Assembly: GCF_022539505.1 (NCBI RefSeq)
Contig: NC_061510.1
Coordinates: forward strand, 267,105,687-267,169,686
Reading direction: 5' to 3'
Source: Lolium rigidum
Taxonomy: Eukaryota > Streptophyta > Magnoliopsida > Poales > Poaceae
Length of the DNA: 64,000 nucleotides
A program made the position numbers and the translations under genes. Shown here piece by piece: positions 10,393 through 23,071 of this stretch; the first letter of the stretch is position 1; every line of letters begins with the position of its first letter. Under the pieces are notes generated by a model. It had not been told where the DNA came from and made no database searches. It saw only the letters and a list, made by a program, of their open reading frames with translations.

Positions 10393-13023
10393 ATCTGCAA
10401 GATAATGGTTCACTTTAGCTTGAATATTCTTCTTTTTCTTTTTCTTATGCAAGATGAGGCATATGTTTGGTTTGGTTTTTTGTTGTTCGTCATACTTTCC
10501 ATCGATTAAATTAATTAACTGAACTTTTAGCCGCGTACCCTCCTCAAATGTTTTGCTGATGTCCAAACCCACGTTAGAACTCCAAACTGAATTTACATGT
10601 ATTGAACCCAACCCCATCACAATGTGTACGAGAATGCTTTTTGTGTTGAAATCAACAAATTCAATGGATGGTCTCGACATGGAGAAAGCAAAATCATATC
10701 GTGCTTGACTTGGGCCCTCGCCTGAATTACTAGTTAAGCATGTCCGACTAGGTTGTACTAGTACCAAAACTAGTAGGCTACATAGCTGGCCAGCATGCAG
10801 ATAGATTTCTATCCATTGTTTTCTACTTCTACAATGTGATCATTAGCATAGTGAGAGCCCTTCGCGTACCGGCACTGCTTAATCATATTCTTGCATGCAT
10901 GTACGAAACGTGCATATTTTTTCATGCGGGTTGTACGAAATATTTATCTATAGGCAAGCTCAATTATTATTATTATCTATTTATATCTTTTAGCTCCAGG
11001 GCTACCTCAAATTGAACTACTAGTTGGTATCGTTCGTCAATCATGTGTTTGCATGCAAGTGTTTAATTTCTCTCCGTGCAAATCTGATGAATGCGTCGTC
11101 GATTGATCGGTTTGATCCATACGTCTGCATGCTAGTATGGTACTTCAAACTACTTTGCCAAAGTATCCGTCGAGTGAGACTTTTTAAAGTCCCGATCGAT
11201 TTAGAGATGTGCAACTTCAGTTTAGTGAAGCATAGAACATGCGACCTTTTAGAAAAAAAACACTAAGCTAAAATTGCACTTTTCTAGATGAACAGAGACT
11301 TAATAAATCTCGATTGGCTGAGATTTAGACGGACCATTCTTCAAAACCAATTTTTCTATGGAAATTATAGAGGAAGTCTAGCTTGTTTGCATTATTCATA
11401 TTCGAACCCGTCAGTACTTGAGTCGTAGTTCTTAAAAGAAAAACCAAAAGACCTCCGAAAAGGACCACCAATTAAGCTTGTTCGTTTGGCCTCTCCGTTA
11501 TAGCATTGTCTGTGTCGACCCTGGCTGTCCTGTCCTTTTCTTCTAGCTTAGTCAATTTTCGGGACCATTTGACCCAAATTTGGTTTGTCTACATTTTCCT
11601 TCCTCAATATTCCTTCCCTAGCTTGCAACCACCACAATTTAATCCAGGCGCTTCCGGCAAAGTCGCCTTCACCGTGTTGCACACCAACGGATGCTCCACC
11701 TCACATAAACCTCTGCTCTGCCAGCGTCACCGATATACGTTGAAGGTGGCCCTGCTTCTGTAAAAAAAAAACGATATTTTGGAGTCAAATACGGTGGTTA
11801 ATCTTCATGGTGGGATTATAATCATGAGCAATCAGCTATTCTTGAGTTTTATTAGAAATTAAACAATAACTTTTGAGCTTCGATTGTCCAAACTACAATA
11901 TGGTTTTCCGAGTCATATATTTCATACTGATATAACGGGTTGCATATTCGTACTGAATTTTATTTGTTCCAGTGGATGTGATTTTTGCGTCAAAGGCTTT
12001 ACGTCGTTATTGTTCCCCTTTGCAAATTCATGCTTAAGATGTGTGTAATGTTTCATCATTACCTAATATTGATATATTGATACACACGAGCCGCGAGCTC
12101 GCCATGCATGACACGATGCAACTCGTAGCAGACAATGCCTAAATATTCTGTTTTGCCGAGAACTGTCAAATGTTGCATTGACGTGCACTTATATACGTAC
12201 TATTTTAAGACTTAGAATGATTTTGTTTAAATTGATATGGTTTTATTGACTGAATTAAAGTCTACTCATTAATCGGCGAAAACAGGAAGTAGAACGTTCA
12301 TCTTTGATAGTTGGAGCCGGCAATGCATGCGTATGTACAATCTTTTCTCCCATGTAGAGAGCGGACCTCTCTTTGTTGTAGCTATGGCAATATGGCATGC
12401 AGCCCACCGGGGCAAAGGGCGGTGACATGCGTGCATGGACGTCCACACATACACGTCGGGCATGCTTTGCTTGCACTACAATGGCAGGGCCCCCATGCTC
12501 CCCTCGCCCGTATTCTTTGGACAGAGACGACGACAAGGCATGGGAAAAGTGACATGGGCACTCATCATGCCATGCCACGCCAGGGCCAGCGCGCCCAAGC
12601 ACAACGGCCTATACACACGCAGAAAGCGTCGATCGGTTCATCGGTGCACGGCACAAGCGCCTCAGCATTGACCTACACTATTATCCTGTGAAATCCTCTC
12701 GATCTCCAGATCATGGGCCAGTAATTGTGCTGTTATGTCTGCGTGCCTGGTTGGTGCTAGCTCGCAGTGGTTGCCATTGTTGCCCTTTCCTTGGTGCATC
12801 CCCTGCACGAGATAAAAGAAAAGGCCCTAGCTATGTGTAGCTGCCTTTCTCTCTTGTGCTTACCACGTTCCTGCCCTAGCTAAGACGGTGTCTATTCTGG
12901 TCGACATGACCTACATTTCACGATGTTTTCTAAACCAAATTAGTTAAGGTATACTTCCGCCGTTTCAAAATGTAGGTGTCATATATTTATCTGGATTCTC
13001 ATGTACCTAATCCTATACACTAA
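10393..13023. other. Spacer
   Basis: No gene, RNA gene or element with matched ends was recognised here. An open frame on the minus strand at 10345-10767 and several at 12255-12690 have no recognisable domain and include low-complexity lysine or histidine runs, so I do not call them genes. Confidence 0.4.
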
Positions 13024-13055
13024 CACTAGTGGAAAACAGGGCTTCCGTGGGAGCC

Positions 13056-13240
13056 TTTTGTCGCGGGCGCGCCTGCACCCGCGACAAATGGCCTGGCCAC
13101 GTCGCCCCGAAACCATGTGGAGCGCGCGGAGGCTTTTGTCGCGGCCTTTTGTCGCGGGCCGTATTACGACCCGCGACAAAAGGGTTAGGAGCGACGTGGC
13201 CACCCTTTTGTCGCGGGTCGTAATACGGCCCGCGACAAAA
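13056..13240. repeat. CACTA subterminal repeat array with hairpins
   Basis: The 12-mer TTTTGTCGCGGG or its reverse complement occurs seven times, allowing for one or two shortened ends: 13056, 13078 (rc), 13134, 13147, 13170 (rc), 13206 and 13229 (rc). The pairs 13147/13170 and 13206/13229 form near-perfect hairpins with short loops. In characterised En/Spm-like elements subterminal repeats bind the TNPA-type protein. That role is inferred here. Confidence 0.85.
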
Positions 13241-13536
13241 TGTCCCCCCTATATATATAGAAGCAGCCAGCCACCCCCCCCCCACCTCATTTTTTCCTTG
13301 GTGGTGAAGGTGGAGGTGTATGCTAGCTCATTTTTTCTACATGTGCACAAGAGGTGTTTGATGGAATGCTTGTGAGAGGGATGCCACTTGGTTTTATTTG
13401 ATAAGATTTCTCCTTTTTTTGATCCTAAAAGGTTAGCAACTATTTTCTCGACTATATATATATGCATAGTCCGTACAATACTAATTTTAGCAAGGTGATT
13501 GCATCTGATACATATATAATTGTACTTATGATGCAG

Positions 13537-16279
13537 ATGAGTCATCCATGGATGTACGGTAACCGATGTGCCCCCGCTTTCAGAGAGGGCGTGAATTCTT
13601 TCCTGCTTTGTGGCCGAGGCCAACAAGTCGAAGCAAGGTTTTATGTGCTGTCCATGTCTAAAATGTAAGAACGAGAAGGATTACTCTTGCTCAAGAGACA
13701 TTAAGAGCCACCTGCTTCGGTTTGGATTCATGTCCAGCTATAATGTTTGGACCAAGCACGGAGAAGAAGGGGTTATGATGGAAGACGGCGATGAGGAAGA
13801 AGATAATGATGACCAGTACCGATCTATGTTCTCTCGAATGCTTTGATACCGCAATGGACGACAATGAAGAAGAAGGAGGTGAAGAACAGGCATCGGATGA
13901 TCCCGTTGATGATGATCTTCGTCGGGCCATTTCCGATGCAAGAAGAGACTGTGGCACGGATAAGGAGAGGTTGCAGTTCGACAAGATGTTAGAGGACCAC
14001 CACAAATTGTTGTACCCGAGGTTGTGAAGATGGGCATAGAAAGCTGGGTAGCATATTGGAATTGCTGAAATGGAAGGCAGAGGTCGGTGTGACCGACTCG
14101 GGATTTGAGAAATTGATGATAATATTAAAGAAGTTGTTTCCAAGAAATAATGAATTGCCCGTCAAGTACATATGAAGCAAAGAAGCTTGTCTGCCCTCTA
14201 GGATTAGATGTGCAGTAAGATACATGCATGCATTAATGATTGTATCCTCTACCGCGGTGAGAAGTACGAGAATTTGAATAAATGCCCGATATGTGGTGCA
14301 TTGCGGTATAAGATCGGAAAAGATGACCCTGGTGATGTTGAGGGCGAGCCACCCAGGAAGAGGGTTCCTGCGAAGGTGATGTGGTATGCTCCAATAATAC
14401 CACGGTTGAAACGTTTGTTCAGAAACAAAGAGCATGCCAAGTTGTTGCGATGGCACATGGAAGAACGTAAGAAAGACGCGATGTTGAGGCACCCCGCCGA
14501 TGGTCGGCAGTGGAGAAACATCGGGAGAGAGTTTCCGGATTTTGCAGGTGAGGCAAGGAACTTATACTTTGGTCTAAGTACGGATGGCATGAATCCTTTT
14601 GGGGAGCAGAGCTGCAGTCACAGCACCTGGCCCGTGACTCTATGTATCTACAACCTTCCTCCTTGGTTGTGCATGAAGCGGAAGTTCATTATGATGCCAG
14701 TGCTTATCCAATACCCAAAGCAACCGGGCAACGATATTGATGTGTACCTAAGACCATTAGTCGATGAACTTTTGGAGTTGTGGGCCAAACCAGGTGTACG
14801 TGTGTGGGATGAGCACACGGAGCAAGAATTTGACCTACGAGCGTTGCTATTCGTAACCATCAATGATTGGCCTGCTCTCGGTAACACTTCAGGACGGACG
14901 AACAAAGGATACAATGCATGCACACACTCGTTTAGATGAGACTGAAAGTAAATATTTGGGAAAAAGCAGAAAAGTTGTGTACCCGTTCAATCGTCGTTTC
15001 CTTCCGCGCAAGCATCCCTTAAGGAAAAAAGGCAAGCATTTCGATGGCGAGGCAGACCGCCGTCCGAAGCCTGTCCCCCGTAGTGGTGCTGATATATTTG
15101 ACATGGTCAAGGATTTAAATGTTATCTTTGGAAAGGGTCCAGGCAGTCGACCTGTTCCGAAAGACGATGACGGACACGCGCCCATGTGGAAGAAGAAATC
15201 TATTTTCTGGGAGCTAGAATATTGGAAAGTCCCGGAAGTCCGCTCTGCAATCGACGTGATGCACCTGACCAAGAATCTTTGTGTGAATATTCTAGGTTTT
15301 CTCGGGCGTGTATGGAAAGACAAAAGATACAACGAAGCACGGGAGGACCAGGAACTTCATAAAGGACGAAACGGCAATCATCCAGGGCGGTTTGGAGGGC
15401 CTGCGAGCTATGCTCTTACCAAACAAGAGAAGGAGATCTTTTTTGAAGCCCTATTCAGTATCAGGGTTCCGTCCGGTTTCTCGTCGAATATAAAGGGGAT
15501 AGTAAATATGAAGGAGAAAAAATTCCAGAACCCGAAGTCCCATGACCGTCACGTGCTTATGACACAATTGCTTCCGATTGCATTGAGGGGACTTCTACCG
15601 GAAAATGTTCGACTAGCCATTGTGAAGATATGTGCATTCCTGAACGCAATTTCTCGGAAGGTAATGGATCCGAAACTTTGTCGGGATTACGGTGAAGATG
15701 TGGTCCAATGTCTTGTCGGCTTCGAGTTGTTGTTCCCACCATCCTTCTTCAATATTATGACGCACCTCCTCGTTCACCTAGTTGAAGAGATTAGAATTCT
15801 CGGTCCCGTATTTCTACACAATATGTTCCCCTTCGAGAGGTTCATGGGAGTCTTAAAGAAATATGTTCATAACCGAGCTAGGCCGGAAGGAAGTATCTCA
15901 AAGGGCTACGGAACCGAGGAGGTCATTGAGTTTTGTGTTGACTTTCTTCCCGACCTTAAGCCGATTGGTGTTCCTGAATCTCGGTATGAGGGGAGGCTGA
16001 CTGGAAAAGGCACACTAGGAAGGAAAACAACGGTGTGGAGGGACAAGATTTCTTTCAATCAAGCGCACTACACGGTTCTATACAATTCCAGCTTGGTGGC
16101 TCCGTACATCGAGAAACATAAGAATGTTTTACGAGAAATAAACCCGGGCCAGCCCGAGTCCTTGATTACACGTCAACACATGAATACCTTCGGCAGTTGG
16201 TTGCAAAGACATCTCATTAATGACCCATCTGCGGTGGAGCAGCTGTACTTGTTGGCCAGGTTACCATCTTCAAACATAT
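13537..16279 (+). pseudogene. TNP2-type CACTA transposase, frameshifted and truncated
   Basis: A transposase-associated N-terminal domain begins at 13537 (SHPWMYGNRCAPAF) and continues in another frame with a CPCLKCKN cysteine cluster and the HLLRFGF block. An acidic linker follows (13790-14030). The TNP2 core occupies 14208-14930, with KVMWYAPIIPRLKRLF, STDGMNPFG and VRVWDEHTEQEFDLRALLF. Another frameshift near 14930 leads to 14940-16279, which holds RRFLPRKHPLR, IDVMHLTKNLC and a DUF4218-like C-terminal region with MFPFERFMGVLKKYVHNRARPEGSI cut into two recognisable blocks. At least four frame changes make it non-functional. The final open frame runs on into the inserted LTR and stops at 16411-16413, so its last 44 or so codons are retroelement-derived. 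The family encodes the transposase of CACTA elements. Confidence 0.88.
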
Positions 16280-17880
16280 TGATGGCGTGTATTTCACACG
16301 TTCGTTGGGCAACCCCAAGAGGAAGGTATGATGCGCACAGCAGCAAGTTTTCCCTCAGAAAGAAACCAAGGTTTATCGAACCAGGAGGAGCCAAGAAGCA
16401 CGTTGAAGGTTGATGGCGGCGGGATGTAGTGCGGCGCAACACCGGAGATTCCGGCGCCAACGTGGAACCTGCACAACACAACCAAGCTACTTTGCCCCAA
16501 CGAAACGAGTGAGGTTGTCAATCTCACCGGCTTGCTGTAACAAAGGATTAACCGTATTGTGTGGAAGATGATTGTTTGCAGAGAAAACAGTAGAAACAAG
16601 TATTGCAGTAGATTGTATTTCAGTAAAGAGAATTGGACCGGGGTCCACAGTTCACTAGAGGTGTCTCTCCCATAAGACGAACAAGCATGTTGGGTGAACA
16701 AATTACGGTTGGGCAATTGACAAATAAAGAGAGCATGACAATGCACATACATATCATGATGAGTATAGTGAGATTTAATTGGGCATTACGACAAAGTACA
16801 TAGACCGCCATCCAACCGCATCTATGCCTAAAAAGTCCACCTTCAGAGTTATCATCCGAACCCCTCCGAGTATTAAGTTGCAAACAACAGTACAATTGCA
16901 TTAAGTATGGTGCGTAATGTAATCAACAACTACATCCTTAGACATAGCATCAATGTTTTATCCCTAGTGGCAACAAGCACAACACAACCTTAGAACTTTC
17001 TCACATCGTCCCGGTGTCAATGCGAGCATGAACCCACTATCGAGCATAAGTACTCCCTCTTGGAGTTAAAAGCATCTACTTGGCCGGAGCATCTACTAAT
17101 AACGGAGAGCATGCAAGATCATAAACAACACATAAGCATAACTTTGATAATCAACATAACAAGTATTCTCTATTCATCGGATCCCAACAAACGCAACATA
17201 TAGAATTACATATAGATGATCTTGATCATGATAGGCAGCTCACAAGATCCGACAATGATAGCACAATGGGGAGAAGACAACCATCTAGCTACTGCTATGG
17301 ACCCATAGTCCAGGGGTAGACTACTCACTCATCACTCCGGAGGCGACCATGGCGGTGTAGAGTCCTCCGGGAGATGAATCCCCTCTCCGACAGGGTGCCG
17401 GAGGCGATCTCCAGGATCCCCCGAGATGGGATCGGCGGCGACGGCGTCTCGCAATGTTTTCCGTATCGTGGCTCTCGGCATCGGGGGTTTCGTCACGGAG
17501 GCTATTTGTAGGCGGAAGGGCAGGTCAAGAGGCGGCACAGGGGGCCCAAACCACGGGCCGGCGCGGCCGGGGGTGGGGCCGCGCCGCCCTAGGGGTTTGG
17601 CCACCCCGTGGCCCCTCTTCGTCTCTCCTTCGGACTTCCGGAAGCTTCGTGAGAAAATAGGCCTCCGGGCTTTAATTTCGTCCAATTCCGAGAATATTTC
17701 TTTACTAGGATTTCTGAAACCAAAAACAGCAGAAAACAAGAATCGGCACTTCGGCATCTTGTTAATAGGTTAGTTCCGGAAAATGCACGAATATGATATA
17801 AAGTGTGCATAAAACATGTAGATAACATCAATAATGTGGCATGGAACACAAGAAATTATCGATACGTTGGAGACGTATCA
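16280..17880 (-). repeat. Athila-like LTR, 3' LTR of element A
   Basis: In minus orientation this 1.6-kb sequence begins TGATACGTCTCC (17880) and ends GCCATCA (16280), giving the usual TG...CA ends. It matches the plus-strand LTR at 55265-56862 along its length and the more diverged LTR at 47312-48867. The five bases CATAT before 16280 would be the target duplication. The partner cannot be checked because the other end is in an assembly gap. Confidence 0.88.
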
Positions 17881-20488
17881 GCATCCCTAAGCTTAGTTCC
17901 GCTCGTCCCGAGCAGGTAAAACGATAACAAAGATAATTTCTGGAGTGACATGCCATCATAAACTTGATCATACTATTTGTAAAGCATATGTAGAGAATGC
18001 AGCGATCAAAACAATGTGTATGACATGAGTAAACAAGTGAATCATAAAGCAAAGACTTTTCATGAATAGCATTTCAAGACAAGCATCAATAAGTCTTGCA
18101 TAAGAGTTAACTCATAAAGCAATAATTCGAAGTAAAGGTATTGAAACAACACAAAAGAAGATTAAGTTTCAGCGGTTGCTTTCAACTTGTAACATGTATA
18201 TCTCATGGATATTATCAACATAGAGTAATATAATAAGTGCAATAAGCAAGTATGTAAGAATCAATGCACAGTTCACACAAGTGTTTGCTTCTTGAGGTGG
18301 AGAGAAATAGGTGAACTGACTCAACATTGAAAGTAAAAGAATGGTCCTCATAGAGGAAAAGCATCGATTGCTATATTTGTGCTAGAGCTTTGATTTTGAA
18401 AACATGAAACAATTTTGTCAACGGTAGTAATAAAGCATATGCATCATGCAAATTATATCTTATAAGTTGCAAGCCTCATGCATAGTGTACTAATAGTGCT
18501 CGCACCTTGTCCTAATTAGCTTGGACTACCCGGATTATCACCGCAATACATATGCTTTAACCAAGTATCACAAAGGGGTACCTCTATGCCGCTCCGTACA
18601 AAGGTCTAAGGAGAAAGCTCGCATTTGGATTTCTCGCTTTTGATTATTCTCAACTTAGACATCCATACCGGGACAACATAGACAACGAGATAATGGACTC
18701 CTCTTTTAATGCTTTAAGCATTCAACAACAATTAATTCTTTTCTCATTAGAGATTTGAGGATGTTTGTCCAAAACTGAAACTTCCACCATGGAACATGGC
18801 TTTAGTTAGCGGCCCAATGTTCTTCTCTCACAATATGCATGCTCAAACCATTCAACTCAGTGTAGATCGCCCTTACTTCCGACAAGACGAACATGCATAG
18901 CAACTCACATGAAATTCAACAATGAGTTGATGGCGTTCCCCGAGTAAACATGGTTATCGCACAACAAGCAACTTAATAAGAGATAAAGTGCATAATTACA
19001 TATTCAATACCACAATAGTTTTTAAGCTATTTGTCCCATGAGCTATATATTGCAAAAGTGAATGATGGAATTTTAAAGGTAGCACTCAAGCAATTTACTT
19101 TGGAATGGCGGGAAAATACCATGTAGTATAGGTAGGTATGGTGGACACAAATGGCATAGTGGTTGGCTCAAGTATTTTGGATGCATGAGAAGTATTCCCT
19201 CTCGATACAAGGTTTAGGCTAGCAAGGTTGTTTGAGGCAAACACAAGGATGAACTAGTACAGCAAAACTCACATAAAAGACATATTGAAAGCATTATAAT
19301 ACTCTATACCGTCTTCCTTGTTGTTCAAACTCAAAACTAGAAATTATCTAGACCTTTAGAGAAACCAAATATGCAAACCAAATTTTAGCATGCTCTATGT
19401 ATTTCTTCATTAATGGGTGCAAAGCATATGATGCAAGAGCTTAAACATGAGCACAACAATTGCCAAGTATCACATTACCCAAAACATTTATAGCAATTAC
19501 TACATGTATCATTTTCCAATTCCAACCATATAACAATTTAACGAAGGAGAAACTTCGCCATGAATACTATGAGTAGAAACCAAGGACATATTTGTCCATA
19601 AGCTACAGCGGAGTGTGTATCTCTCCCATAAAGTGAATGCTAGGATCCATTTTATTCAAACAAAACAAAAACAAAAACAAAACGACGCTCCAAGAAAAAG
19701 CACATAAGATGTGGCCGAATAAAAATGTAGTTTCAGGGGAGGAACCTGATAATTTGTTGATGAAGAAGGGGATGCCTTGGGCATCCCCAAGCTTAGGCGC
19801 TTGAGTCTTCTTGATATATGCAGGGGTGAACCGCCGGGTGCATCCCCAAGCTTAGAGCTTTCACTCTCCTTGATCATGTTGCATCATACTCCTCTCTTGA
19901 TCCTTGAAAACTTCCTCCACACCAAACTCGAAACAACTCATTAGAGGGTTAGTGCACAATATAAATTGACATATTCAGAGGTGACACACTCATTCTTAAC
20001 ACTTCTGGACATTGCATAATGCTACTGGACATTAGTGGATCAAAGAAATTCATCCAACATAGCGAAAGAGGCAATGCGAAATAAAAGGCAGAATCTGTCA
20101 AAACAGAACAGTTCGTATTGACGAATTTTAAAATGGCACCAGACTTGCTCAAATGAAAATGCTCAAATTGAATGAAAGTTGCGTACATATCTGAGGATCA
20201 TGCACGTAAATTGGCATAATTTTCTGAGCTTCCTGCAGGGCAGTGGGCTCAGATTCGTGACAGCAAAGAAATCTGGAACTGCGCAGTAATCCAAATCTAG
20301 TACTTACTTTTCTATCAACGGCTTAACTTGGCACAACAAAACTCAAAACTAAGATAAGGAGAGGTTGCTACAGTAGTAAACAACTTCCAAGACACAAAAT
20401 AAAAACAAAGTACTGTAGGTAAAAACATGGGTTGTCTCCCATAAGCGCTTTTCTTTAACGCCTTTCAGCTAGGCGCAGAAAGTGTGTA
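17881..20488 (-). other. Non-coding 3' internal region of Athila-like element A
   Basis: This 2.6-kb region lies between the protease end of the gag-pro remnant and the 3' LTR. It lacks reverse transcriptase, RNase H and integrase sequences. The word AAGCTTGGGGATG or its complement occurs next to the LTR (about 17881-17897) and again near 19775-19855, and can act as a purine-rich priming tract. The whole region recurs at 23072-25237 (element B) and, inverted, at 52662-55264 (element C). Its absence of pol makes these elements non-autonomous. Confidence 0.8.
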
Positions 20489-22605
20489 TCAAGTAACATC
20501 GAGAGATGAAGCATCAACATCATAATTTGTTCTAATGATAGAATCATAAGGTACCTTCATTCTCTTTCTAGGGAAGTGTTCCATACCTTTCTTGAGAGGA
20601 AATTGATATTTTATATTACCTTCCCTCATATCAATAATAGCACCAACGGTTCGAAGAAAAGGTCTTCCCAATATAATTGGACAAGATGCATTGCATTCAA
20701 TATCCAAGACAACAAAATCAACGGGAACCAGATTATTGTTAACGGTAATGCGAACATTATCAACTTTACCCAAAGGTTTCTTTGTAGAATGATCAGCAAG
20801 ATTAACATCCAAATAACAATTTTTCAGCGGTGGCAAGTCAAGCATATTATAAATTTTCTTCGGCATAACAGAAATACTTGCACCAAGATCACATAAAGCA
20901 TTACAATCAAAATCTTTAACCTTCATCTTAATGATGGGCTCCCAACCATCTTCTAGCTTTTTAGGAATAGAGGCTTCGCGCTCTAGTTTCTCTTCTCTAG
21001 CTTTTATGAGAGCATTTGTAATATGATGCGTGAAAGCCAAATTTATAGCACTAGCATTAGGACTTTTAGCAAGTTTTTGCAAGAACTTTATAACTTCAGA
21101 GATGTGGCAATCATCAAAATTCAAACCATTATAATCTAAAGCAATGGGATCATCATCCCCAATGTTGGAAAAAATTTCAGCAGCTTTATCGCAAGCAGTT
21201 TCAGCAGTTTTAGCAGTTTCAGGCAGTTTTTTTGCGCTTTGCATTAGAAGTGGAAACATTGCTAACACCAATTCTTTTATTAGTATGAGTAGGAGGTGCA
21301 GCAACATGTGTAGCATTATCATTACTAATGGTGGTAATAGTCCAAACTTTAGCTATATTTTTCTCTTTAGCTAGTTTTTCATTTTCTTCTCTATCCCACC
21401 TAGCACGCAGTTCAGCCATTAATCTTATATTCTCATTAATTCTAACTTGAATGGCATTTGCTGTAGTAACAATTTTATTTTCAATATCCCTATTAGGCAT
21501 AACTTTCGATTTCAAAAGATCAACATCGGAGGCAAGACTATCAACTCTAGAAACAAGAATATCAATTTTATTGAGCTTTTCCTCAACAGATTTGTTAAAG
21601 GCAGTTTGTGTACTAATAAATTCTTTAAGCATGGCTTCAAGTCCAGGGGGTGAATTCCTATTATTGTTGTAAGAATTTCCATAAGAATTACCATAGCCGT
21701 TGCCATTATTATAAGGACATGGCCTATAGTTATTACTAGAATTGTTCCGATAAGCATTGTTGTTAAAATTATTATTTTTAATGAAGTTTACATCAACATG
21801 TTCTTCTTGTGCAACCAATGAAGCTAACGGAACATTATTAGGATCAACATTAGTCCTATCATTCGCAAGCATAGACATAATAGCATCAATTTTATCACTC
21901 AAGGAGGAGGATTCTTCGACAAAATTTACCTTCTTACCTTGTGGAGCTCTTTCCGTGTGCCATTCAGAGTAATTTATCATCATATCATCAAGAAGTTTTG
22001 TAGCCGCCCCCAATGTGATGGACATAAAGGTACCTCCAGCAGCTGAATCCAATAAATTCCGCGAAGAAAAATTTAGTCCTGCATAGAAGGTTTGGATGAT
22101 CATCCAAGTAGTCGATCCATGGGTTGGGCAATTTTTAACCAGAGATTTCATTCTTTCCCAAGCTTGAGCAACATGTTCAGTATCTAATTGTTTAAAATTC
22201 ATTATGCTACTCCTCAAAGATATAATTTTAGCAGGGGATAATATCTACCAATAAAAGCATCCTTGCATTTAGTCCATGAATCAATACTATTCTTAGGCGA
22301 GAGATAGCAACCAATCTTTAGCTCTTCCTCTTAATGAGAAAGGGAACAATTTTAGTTTAATAATATCACCATCTACATCTTTATATTTTTGCATTTCACA
22401 TAGTTCAACAAAATTATTGAGATGGGCAGCAGCATCATCGGAACTAATTCCGAGAAAATTGATTGTTCATGACAAGATTCAATAAAGCAGGTTTAATTTC
22501 AAAGAATTCTGCTGTAGTAGCAGGTGGAGCAATAGGTGTGCATAAGAAATCATTATTATTTGTGGTTGTGAAGTCACACAACTTAGTATTTTCAGCGTTG
22601 GCCAT
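20489..22605 (-). pseudogene. Gag-protease remnant of Athila-like element A
   Basis: On the minus strand the start codon at 22605 opens MANAENTKLCDF. After frame breaks the Gag core follows in 22217-21219, with FKQLDTEHVAQAWERMKSL and LDSAAGGTFMSITLGAATK, characters of Athila Gag. A third frame, 21322-20489, ends with a retropepsin-type protease: CDLGASISVMPKKIYNML carries the active-site D-x-GA motif and ILGRPFLRT is the second conserved block. The frame ends DVT plus stop at 20489. No pol follows. Frameshifts around 22220-22330 and 21220-21320 disrupt it. The central part (about 21487-21810) is an asparagine/tyrosine-rich module that differs completely from copy C. Confidence 0.85.
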
Positions 22606-22830
22606 TTTAGCAATAGTAAATGAAGCAAACTAGATAAAGTGAATGCAAGTAAACTAATTTTTTTGTGTTTTCGATATAGCAAACAAGATAGCAAATAAAG
22701 TAAAACTAGCAACTAATTTTTTTGTATTTTGATTTAGTGCAGCAAACAAAGTAGTAAATAAAATAAAGCAAGACAAAAACAAAGTAAAGAGATTGAGAAG
22801 TGGAGACTCCCCTTGCAGCGTGTCTTGATC

Positions 22831-22847
22831 TCCCCGGCAACGGCGCC
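22831..22847 (-). other. Primer-binding site of element A (tRNA-Asp type)
   Basis: On the minus strand GGCGCCGTTGCCGGGGA lies a few bases inside the 5' LTR end at 22861. This matches the tRNA-Asp primer site known for Athila-lineage elements, and it fixes the element's orientation as minus. Confidence 0.82.
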
Positions 22848-22860
22848 GAGAAAAAGAGCT

Positions 22861-22971
22861 TGATGGCGTGTATTTCACACGTTCGTTGGGCAACCCCAAG
22901 AGGAAGGTATGATGCGCACAGCAGCAAGTTTTCCCTCGGAAAGAAACCAAGGTTTATCGAACCAGGAGGAG
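22861..22971 (-). repeat. 5' LTR of element A, only the inner 111 bases before a gap
   Basis: The sequence matches 16280-16391 of the 3' LTR of the same element almost exactly and then enters a run of Ns. After the gap the sequence is already in the internal region of another copy. The rest of this LTR, and possibly more, is therefore missing or collapsed in the assembly. Confidence 0.85.
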
Positions 22972-23071
22972 NNNNNNNNNNNNNNNNNNNNNNNNNNNNN
23001 NNNNNNNNNNNNNNNNNNNNNNNNNNNNNNNNNNNNNNNNNNNNNNNNNNNNNNNNNNNNNNNNNNNNNNN
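22972..23071. other. Assembly gap of 100 N
   Basis: Exactly 100 Ns, the usual placeholder for a gap of unknown size. It falls inside an LTR shared by several near-identical copies, which is a likely place for assembly collapse. Confidence 0.99.

Larger units (their letters stand above)
13024..16279 (+). mobile_element. CACTA (En/Spm) transposon, left part, interrupted by an LTR retrotransposon
   Basis: The element starts at 13024 with CACTAGTGGAAAACAGGGC, a classic Triticeae-type CACTA terminus, preceded by TAA as a possible 3-bp target duplication. Subterminal repeats (13056-13240) and a broken TNP2-type transposase (13537-16279) follow. At 16280 the element is cut by an Athila-like LTR. 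The other half of the CACTA element is not found within this window, so the far side of the insertion lies elsewhere or was lost. Confidence 0.9.

Noticed and set aside
10345..10767. 140-codon minus-strand open frame
   Set aside because: It includes a lysine run from a poly(A)-like tract and no known domain; it overlaps the CACTA right terminus.
12255..12691. Overlapping open frames on both strands
   Set aside because: No homology or codon bias supports any of them; the frames overlap one another, as expected by chance in GC-richer DNA.
13056..13240. CRISPR-like array
   Set aside because: The repeats are inverted as well as direct, with irregular spacing, and they lie at a CACTA terminus in a plant nuclear genome.
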